Source: Actinomycetales bacterium (lineage in GTDB: Bacteria; Actinomycetota; Actinomycetes; Mycobacteriales; Mycobacteriaceae). Taken from it: a stretch of DNA of 5,955 bases. The stretch covers positions 1-5,955 of the forward strand of contig DUTZ01000144.1 of assembly GCA_012841845.1 (NCBI GenBank). Direction: 5' to 3'. Made by a program: the position numbers and the translations under genes. Shown here piece by piece: positions 1-5,955 of the stretch (within the stretch, counting starts at the first letter, position 1; every line of letters begins with the position of its first letter). The notes beneath the pieces are model-generated. The model was not told the origin of the DNA. It worked only from the letters and a program-made list of their open reading frames with translations, and did no database searches.

Positions 1-800
1 ACGCCGAGGCAGGCGCCGATCGGCAGGCCGCCACCGAGGCCCTTGGCGAGCGTGATGACGTCGGGCACGACGCCCGCCTTGCGGGTGGCGAACATCGCTC
101 CGGTCCGGCCGACGCCGGTCTGGACCTCGTCGACCATCATGAGGATCCCGTGCTCGGTGCACAGCGCGCGGACGTCGGCGAGGAAGCCCTCCGGGGGCTC
201 GACGACGCCGCCCTCTCCCTGGAGCGGTTCGAGGATGATCGCGGCCGTGTCGGCCGGCGCCTGCTCCACGAGCGCGGTGAGCGCGGCGATGTCGCCGTAG
301 GGGTAGAACTCGACGCCGGCGGGCATGGGCTCGAAGGGCTCGCGCTTGGCCGGCTGGCCCGTCATCGCCAGCGCGCCCATGGTGCGGCCGTGGAAGCCGT
401 TCTCGGCGGCGAGGATGCGCGACCGTCCGGTGCGCCGCGCGATCTTGAACGCGGCCTCGTTGGCCTCGGCTCCCGAGTTGCAGAAGAACGCCCGGACGGG
501 GGCGTCCACGGCGAGGAGAGACTCCAGCCGCTCGGCCAACGCCACGGCCGTGGGGTGCACGTAGAGGTTGGAGACGTGGCCGAGCTCGGCGACCTGCCGG
601 CTCACTGCCTCGACGACGGCCGGGTGCGCGTGGCCGAGGGCGTTGACGGCGATGCCGGCGAGCAGATCGACGTACTCGCGCCCGTCGGCGGCGGTCACGG
701 TGACGCCCCGTCCCGAGACGAGCTCGAGCGGCGGGGTGCCGTAGTTGCGCATGAACGCGGCGTCCCACCGCGCGGTGAGGGTGCTGGTGTTCCCGCTCAC
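1..800 (-). CDS. argD: Acetylornithine aminotransferase ArgD, N-terminal two thirds (C-terminus beyond window)
   Basis: Class III PLP-dependent aminotransferase that converts N-acetylglutamate 5-semialdehyde plus glutamate to N-acetylornithine and 2-oxoglutarate in the cytoplasm. I translated 266 codons from a GTG at 800. Visible are the PLP-phosphate motif NSGAEANE (about residues 108-115), FHGRT (136-140), EPLQGEGG (191-198), VDEVQTG with the pyridine-nitrogen aspartate D224, and the Schiff-base lysine K253 in TLAKGLGGG. Family members are about 390-400 aa, so roughly the last third lies off the left edge; this is a window cut, not a broken gene. The GTG overlaps the argB TGA as GTGA, with GGAGG 9 nt upstream, so translation is probably coupled to argB. 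Other omega-aminotransferases share the fold, but the operon position makes ArgD nearly certain. Confidence 0.95.
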   Translation of the reverse strand, partial: MSGNTSTLTARWDAAFMRNYGTPPLELVSGRGVTVTAADGREYVDLLAGIAVNALGHAHPAVVEAVSRQVAELGHVSNLYVHPTAVALAERLESLLAVDAPVRAFFCNSGAEANEAAFKIARRTGRSRILAAENGFHGRTMGALAMTGQPAKREPFEPMPAGVEFYPYGDIAALTALVEQAPADTAAIILEPLQGEGGVVEPPEGFLADVRALCTEHGILMMVDEVQTGVGRTGAMFATRKAGVVPDVITLAKGLGGGLPIGACLG

Positions 801-1750
801 GACGACTGTCCTCCGTTCCCGGTTCCGACCGGCTTGCGCGTCTCGTGGTCGCCGCTGGTGACCATGGTCCCGATGCCGCCCTCGGTGAGGACCTCGAGCA
901 GGACCGAGTGCTCGACGCGGCCGTCGATGACGTGGGCCGCGCCGACGCCGCCGTTCACCGCCTGCAGGCACGCCTCCATCTTGGGCACCATGCCGCTCTC
1001 GAGCGACGGCAGGAGGCGCGCGAGCGGGCCGGTGCCGATGTAGCTCACGAGCGAGGACCGGTCGGGCCAGTCGGTGTAGAGGCCCTCGACGTCGGTGAGG
1101 ACGACGAGCTTCTCGGCCCCGAGCGCGGCGGCGAGCGCTCCGGCGGCCGAGTCGGCGTTGATGTTGTGGACGGTCCCGTCGGCGTCGGGCGCGATCGTGG
1201 AGACGACGGGGATGCGGCCGGCCTCGATGAGGTCGAGCACCGCGCGCGGGTCGACCGAGCCGACGTCGCCGACCAGTCCGATGTCGGTGGGCTCGCCGTC
1301 GACCATCGCGGTGCGGCGCACGGCGGTGAACAGGCCGGCGTCCTCGCCGGAGATCCCGACGGCGTACGGGCCGTGGGCGTTGATGAGGCCGACGAGCTCC
1401 CGGCCGACGTGGCCGAAGAGGACCATGCGGACCACGTCCATGACCTCGGGCGTGGTCACCCGGAAGCCGCCGCGGAACTCGCCCTCCATGCCGAGGCGGC
1501 CGAGCATCGACGTGATCTGTGGGCCGCCGCCGTGGACCACGACGGGCTTGATGCCGCAGGTGCGCAGGAACACCATGTCGGCGGCGAAGGCGCCCTTGAG
1601 CGCGTCGTCGACCATGGCGTTGCCGCCGTACTTGACCACGATGATCTTCTCGTGGAACTTCTGTAGCCACGGCAGGGCCTCGGCGAGGACATGCGCGCGG
1701 ACCAACGGCGTGAGCTGGGTCGAGCCGTCGTTCATCGAGGTCGTCGGCAT
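797..1750 (-). CDS. argB: Acetylglutamate kinase ArgB
   Basis: Phosphorylates N-acetyl-L-glutamate with ATP, the second and commonly arginine-inhibited step of arginine synthesis. The protein is 317 aa, slightly longer than the roughly 295-300 aa usual for actinobacteria because of short N- and C-terminal tails. Amino acid kinase motifs seen: K40 in VVKYGGNAM, the glycine loop HGGGP (73-77), FRVT (96-99), NINAD (196-200), LTDVEGLY (218-225) and SGMVPKM with K257 (252-258). A helix-like segment at about 12-32 before the first strand matches the N-terminal helix of hexameric, arginine-sensitive kinases. Feedback inhibition is therefore inferred, not shown. ATG 1750 is preferred over the in-frame ATG at 1735 because GGAGG lies 8 nt upstream. 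The start is 1 nt after the preceding stop, and the end overlaps argD by 4 bp. Confidence 0.97.
   Translation of the reverse strand: MPTTSMNDGSTQLTPLVRAHVLAEALPWLQKFHEKIIVVKYGGNAMVDDALKGAFAADMVFLRTCGIKPVVVHGGGPQITSMLGRLGMEGEFRGGFRVTTPEVMDVVRMVLFGHVGRELVGLINAHGPYAVGISGEDAGLFTAVRRTAMVDGEPTDIGLVGDVGSVDPRAVLDLIEAGRIPVVSTIAPDADGTVHNINADSAAGALAAALGAEKLVVLTDVEGLYTDWPDRSSLVSYIGTGPLARLLPSLESGMVPKMEACLQAVNGGVGAAHVIDGRVEHSVLLEVLTEGGIGTMVTSGDHETRKPVGTGNGGQSS
810..814 (-). promoter_or_regulatory. Ribosome binding site of argD
   Basis: GGAGG on the minus strand, inside the 3' end of argB, 9 nt before the GTG at 800. It supports that GTG as the argD start. Confidence 0.7.
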
Positions 1751-1751
1751 G

Positions 1752-3275
<1,524 letters not shown>

Positions 3276-3303
3276 TGTGCCCCTCGACCTCCGGGAACTC
3301 GCA

Positions 3304-4035
3304 CTACGCCCCGAGCTGCCGCCGCCCTCCCGCGAAGCGGCGCTGCCCCAGGTCCACCGCGCTGCCGGCGCGCCGCCCCTCCGCCAGCCCGGTGTCGGCG
3401 ACACGGCGGCGACGGCCCGGTGCCGTGTGCGGGAACCGCTCGCGCAACGCGGCCGCCGCGCGCTGCGCGTCCGACCGCAGCACGAGCCCGGCCCCCGCCG
3501 CGTCCGCACTCTCCCGGACCGCGGTCTGCTCCGCGGACTCGAGCCTGCGCCCCACCTCGAAGGCGAAGCCCGCCATGAACGACTTGCGATGGGTGACGGC
3601 CGAGACCCCGGGCGCGGGCCGCTGCCGGGCCGCCGCCGCGAGCATGACGCCGGAGAGCGCACCGGCCAGCATCGCGACGCGCTCGACGTGACGGCGGACG
3701 CCCACCACGTGGACGACGCGCCGGCCGTCGGTGGCCGGTGCGACCACCGCACGGCAGTGCAGCGCGCCGGCGAGAGCGGCGACCAGCGCCACCTGGTCCG
3801 GTTGGTAGCGCCCCGAGACCACGTGGTCGAGCACCGTCACCTCCGACGCTCCCCCGTCGGGCGCCGACCGGGCGAGCGCCTCGTCCACGCCGTACTTGGC
3901 GAGCAGGTGGTAGGCGCGCTCGAGCAGGACCTCCGCCTCCGGGGTGCCGGCGACGGACTCCGCCTTGGCGAAGAGCTTGCGGATACGCTCGAGGGACTTG
4001 TCGGCGGGACGGGTGGCGGAATCACGGATGGTCAC
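3304..4035 (-). CDS. DUF2786 domain-containing protein
   Basis: A 243-aa protein of unknown function. The N-terminal DUF2786 helical module is clear at about residues 13-52: the LERIRKLFAKAES helix, the turn GTPEAE, then ERAYHLLAKYGVDEALA. A second region (about 66-165) has DHVVSGRY, a hydrophobic alanine-rich stretch, a VVHVVGVRRHVE strand, and HRKSFMAGFAFEVGRRL, as in actinobacterial DUF2786 proteins. The C-terminus is basic (GRRRR near 207-211, GQRRFAGGRRQLG at 230-242), which could contact nucleic acid; that is inference. The GTG at 4035 has a good AGGAG 6 nt upstream. An upstream GTG at 4110 would add 25 residues with no family resemblance and no ribosome site. It is separated by 91 bp from the methyltransferase and by 65 bp from argC, and has no visible link to either. 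Confidence 0.88.
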   Translation of the reverse strand: MTIRDSATRPADKSLERIRKLFAKAESVAGTPEAEVLLERAYHLLAKYGVDEALARSAPDGGASEVTVLDHVVSGRYQPDQVALVAALAGALHCRAVVAPATDGRRVVHVVGVRRHVERVAMLAGALSGVMLAAAARQRPAPGVSAVTHRKSFMAGFAFEVGRRLESAEQTAVRESADAAGAGLVLRSDAQRAAAALRERFPHTAPGRRRRVADTGLAEGRRAGSAVDLGQRRFAGGRRQLGA

Positions 4036-4041
4036 GGCGTT

Positions 4042-4046
4042 CTCCT
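4042..4046 (-). promoter_or_regulatory. Ribosome binding site fixing the DUF2786 gene start
   Basis: AGGAG on the minus strand, 6 nt before GTG 4035. It decides against the longer reading from GTG 4110. In the 91-bp gap before this gene (4036-4126) I see no convincing -10 box or terminator, only the 8-bp palindrome ACACGTGT at 4096-4103. Confidence 0.75.
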
Positions 4047-4126
4047 GATCTCTCGGGTGACGCGCCCTCGGTGGGCCGTCGGAGCGGATGCTCGCACACG
4101 TGTACGACACCGGGCCGTCGGTCTCC

Positions 4127-4741
4127 TCACCTCCTGCGGAAGATCCCCCACGTGAACTGCTGGGTTGCGCCGGAAGGGGTCTCGTGGACGCGTTCGGCCC
4201 GGGACAGCTCTTCCCAGGCGTCGCCGAGGAACTCCGTCAGGTCGTCGGCCGAGTACCGGCGGACGGGCAGGCCGGAGCAGTACTCGGGACCGCCTGGGCC
4301 GAAGACGCCGAGGACCGCGACCGACCCGGCGTCGGTGGCGCGGTCGAGCACACGCCGATACGCGTCGCGGTCCTCCGGTTCGGTGAGGAAGTGCAGGACC
4401 GCCCGGTCGTGCCACACGCGGTGGCCCCGGCCCGGGTCCCACTCCAGCAGGTCGCCCACGATCCACCGGACGTCGGCCGCGCGGTCGCCCAGCCGCCGGC
4501 GGGCGATCCCCAGCGCGGTGGCGGAGAGATCGAGCACCGTGACGTCCCGGAAGCCGCGCTCCAGCAGACCGTCGACGAGCGTGGAGGCGCCGCCCCCCAC
4601 GTCGACGACCGCGTCGTCGGGGCCCACCCCGGAGGTCTCGAACGCGTCGAGCGAGACGTCCGCCTCCTCCTGGTACCAACTCCGCGTGGTGTCCCCCTGC
4701 GCGTAGGCGCCGTCCCAGTGCGATCGCTGCATTCTCGACAT
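4127..4741 (-). CDS. Class I SAM-dependent methyltransferase (substrate unknown)
   Basis: A 204-aa Rossmann-fold methyltransferase, probably cytosolic. Motif I is VVDVGGGAS (45-53), binding the SAM methionine moiety. The acidic end of strand 2 is D71 in VLDLS, and GDLLEW (96-101) should contact the adenine. Characteristic for this family are the N-terminal HWDGAY (8-13) with SWYQ (21-24), WHDRAVLHFLT (110-120), CSGLPVRRY (155-163) and the late HETPSG (186-191) before QQF. These features match a widespread family usually annotated only as class I SAM-dependent methyltransferase; I cannot name its substrate. The start is ATG 4741; ATG 4732 is possible because neither has a Shine-Dalgarno, but a TANNNT box ends 7 nt before 4741. 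It begins 18 nt after thiD and could be cotranscribed or have its own leaderless start. No frameshift or missing motif. Confidence 0.92.
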   Translation of the reverse strand: MSRMQRSHWDGAYAQGDTTRSWYQEEADVSLDAFETSGVGPDDAVVDVGGGASTLVDGLLERGFRDVTVLDLSATALGIARRRLGDRAADVRWIVGDLLEWDPGRGHRVWHDRAVLHFLTEPEDRDAYRRVLDRATDAGSVAVLGVFGPGGPEYCSGLPVRRYSADDLTEFLGDAWEELSRAERVHETPSGATQQFTWGIFRRR

Positions 4742-4755
4742 ACCCGGAAGGGTAT
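4740..4755 (-). promoter_or_regulatory. 16-bp perfect inverted repeat over the methyltransferase start, with an embedded TANNNT box
   Basis: ATACCC-GGAA-GGGTAT on the plus strand: a 6-bp stem with a 4-nt loop lying between the thiD stop and the methyltransferase start and including the first bases of its ATG. On the minus strand TACCCT (4754-4749) ends 7 nt before the ATG, the spacing expected of a leaderless -10 box. No clear -35 is seen. If read through from thiD, the hairpin would partly enclose the start codon. It is too short and lacks a U-run, so it is not an intrinsic terminator. Confidence 0.35.
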
Positions 4756-4759
4756 CGGC

Positions 4760-5590
4760 TCAGCGGTGGAGGAACCAGCCGTGGTCGAGGGGGCCGGAGC
4801 CCTGCCCCACCTCGAGCGTCAACCCGCCGTGGAGCGCCCCGTCCATCCACGGACGGACCCGCCGGTAGGCGGAGAGCCAGTCGTCCGCGCCCACGCGGGC
4901 GGTGGCGAGCGCCGAGGAGAGAGAGCACCCGGTGCCGTGGGTGTGCGGGGTGTCCACACGGACGAAGGGTAGGCGGCGGGTCGTCCGCCAGTCGCGCTCC
5001 GACTCCACGAGGACGTCGTGCGAACTGCCGTCCGTGAGGTCGCCGGTGGTGGCGAGGACCGCGCTGCCGGTCTGCTCGTGGACGAGCTCGGCCTGCTCCA
5101 CGACCATCTCGAGGTGCGGCGCGGTCGACTGCCCGCACAGCACCCCGAGCTCGGGGACGTTGGGGGTCACGAGGTCGACCACCGGCACCAGCTCGCGCAG
5201 CAGCCGCGCGGCGTCGTCCGAGGCCAGGCGGCCGCCGGTGGTGGCCACCATGACCGGGTCCAGCACCACGTTGCGCGGCCGTCGGCGCTCGAGCCACTCG
5301 CCCACCGCCTCGACCAGCGTCGCCTCGCCGAGCATGCCGATCTTCATCGCGTCGATCTCGACGTCGTCGGCCACCGCGTCCAGCTGGGCGACGACGGTCT
5401 CGACCGGGATCGCGTGGACGCCGGTGACCCCGCGGGTGTTCTGGACGGTCACCGCGGTGACCACGCCCATCGCGTAGCCGCCCATCGCGGCGACGGACTT
5501 GACGTCGGCGAGCAGGCCGGCGCCGCCCGAGGGGTCCGTCCCCGCCAGGCAGAGGACGCGGGGCACGCGGGGGCTCGTCGTGTCAGCCAC
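4760..5590 (-). CDS. thiD: Hydroxymethylpyrimidine/phosphomethylpyrimidine kinase ThiD
   Basis: Ribokinase-superfamily enzyme that phosphorylates HMP and HMP phosphate to HMP pyrophosphate, the pyrimidine half of thiamine. The protein is 276 aa, normal for stand-alone ThiD. Motifs: [10 protein letters not shown] (16-25) for substrate binding, [11 protein letters not shown] (45-55) whose Q50 fits the HMP-contacting glutamine, KIGMLG (83-88), [11 protein letters not shown] (109-119), TPNVPE (142-147), and the anion hole HGTGC (218-222) with catalytic C222. The C-terminal GPLDHGW is also typical. No ThiE domain is fused. The start is GTG 5590, overlapping the pheT stop by 8 bp with no strong Shine-Dalgarno, so coupling to pheT is likely; GTG 5566 is an alternative. 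No TPP riboswitch is possible in the absent leader. Pyridoxal kinase is the main alternative, judged less likely. Confidence 0.94.
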   Translation of the reverse strand: MADTTSPRVPRVLCLAGTDPSGGAGLLADVKSVAAMGGYAMGVVTAVTVQNTRGVTGVHAIPVETVVAQLDAVADDVEIDAMKIGMLGEATLVEAVGEWLERRRPRNVVLDPVMVATTGGRLASDDAARLLRELVPVVDLVTPNVPELGVLCGQSTAPHLEMVVEQAELVHEQTGSAVLATTGDLTDGSSHDVLVESERDWRTTRRLPFVRVDTPHTHGTGCSLSSALATARVGADDWLSAYRRVRPWMDGALHGGLTLEVGQGSGPLDHGWFLHR

Positions 5591-5955
5591 GGAGCACAGC
5601 CCCCACGGCGGATTCGGCGGCGGCGACGGCGGCGGTCCGGTGCTCGCTGGCCTCGTCCTCGGTGGGGGTGCGGTCGTCCGCCCGGAAGCTCAGCGCGTAC
5701 GCGAGCGACTTGCGGCCGGCCCCGAGCTGCGCGCCGGTGTAGACGTCGAACAGGCGGACGCTCTCGAGCAGGTCGCCGCCCCCGGACCACAGCGCGGCCT
5801 CGACCGCGGAGGCCGGCACGGAGGCGTCCACGACCAGCGCGACGTCCTGGTTGACCGAGGGGAACGAGGAGATCGCCGGCGCCGGCAGGACCTCGCGGGC
5901 GCCGATGGCGGTGAGGTCGAGCTCGGCCGCGCACGTCCGGGCCGGCAGCCCGAGC
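5583..5955 (-). CDS. pheT: Phenylalanyl-tRNA synthetase beta subunit PheT, C-terminal end (start beyond window)
   Basis: The last 123 residues of PheT, partner of PheS in the (alpha-beta)2 enzyme that charges tRNA-Phe. The stretch reads [12 protein letters not shown], then [18 protein letters not shown], which opens the ferredoxin-fold anticodon-binding (FDX-ACB) domain. It ends with [38 protein letters not shown] and the usual terminal helix finishing VLRG. The whole domain is intact and ends at TGA 5585-5583. The N-terminal roughly 700 residues lie off the right edge, so this is a window cut. thiD starts 8 bp inside this gene, so the two are very probably in one transcript, presumably with pheS upstream. 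Confidence 0.96.
   Translation of the reverse strand, partial: LGLPARTCAAELDLTAIGAREVLPAPAISSFPSVNQDVALVVDASVPASAVEAALWSGGGDLLESVRLFDVYTGAQLGAGRKSLAYALSFRADDRTPTEDEASEHRTAAVAAAESAVGAVLRG

Noticed and set aside
150..1043. Long plus-strand open frames opposite argD and argB (also 845-1666 and 1095-2627)
   Set aside because: They are shadows of well-recognised minus-strand genes in GC-rich DNA. Their translations are rich in Arg, Gly, Ala and His with no family motifs, and they run antisense through conserved enzymes.
4036..4110. 25-residue N-terminal extension of the DUF2786 protein from GTG 4110
   Set aside because: It has no ribosome site, and the extension shows no family resemblance. GTG 4035 has AGGAG 6 nt upstream, and the domain begins about 13 residues after it.
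4105..4120. Small GC-rich inverted repeat after the methyltransferase stop as a terminator
   Set aside because: The stem is only about 4 bp (CGAC/GTCG) and no U-run follows, so an intrinsic terminator is not supported.
4032..5297. 421-codon minus-strand open frame across thiD and the methyltransferase
   Set aside because: Arg/Gly/Pro-rich out-of-frame shadow of two clearly identified genes.

Overview
This window is very GC-rich, roughly 70 percent or more by eye. All recognisable genes lie on the minus strand, so biological order runs from high to low coordinates. GTG starts and 4-8 bp stop/start overlaps are frequent. With the actinobacterial character of ArgC, ArgB, PheT and a DUF2786 protein, this suggests an actinobacterium of the Mycobacteriales type. 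A Dietzia- or Gordonia-like organism is plausible, but I cannot fix the genus by reading alone.

Layout in transcription order. (1) The C-terminal end of pheT (phenylalanyl-tRNA synthetase beta chain) enters at the right edge. (2) thiD (HMP/HMP-phosphate kinase, thiamine synthesis) overlaps the pheT stop by 8 bp. (3) A 204-aa class I SAM-dependent methyltransferase follows 18 bp later. (4) A 243-aa DUF2786-domain protein follows after a 91-bp gap. (5) A 65-bp intergenic region carries an AT-rich island whose GCA/TGC motifs repeat every 10 bp. It reads as two 18-bp palindromes 3 bp apart, the layout of an ArgR operator, and overlaps a likely argC promoter. (6) The arginine operon then runs argC, an unrecognised 150-aa gene, argB and argD; argD leaves the window at the left edge after its PLP-lysine.

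The arginine genes catalyse successive steps: ArgB phosphorylates N-acetylglutamate, ArgC reduces the acyl phosphate to the semialdehyde, and ArgD transaminates it to N-acetylornithine. ArgJ, which would recycle the acetyl group and normally sits between argC and argB in actinobacteria, is not in that slot. A small unknown gene is there instead, joined to argC by a GTGA overlap and ending 1 nt before argB. This is the most interesting point in the window. The pheT-to-argC interval is also occupied by three genes unrelated to arginine synthesis. No mobile elements, tRNA, rRNA, CRISPR arrays or convincing intrinsic terminators were seen. No gene-free stretch exceeds 300 bases.
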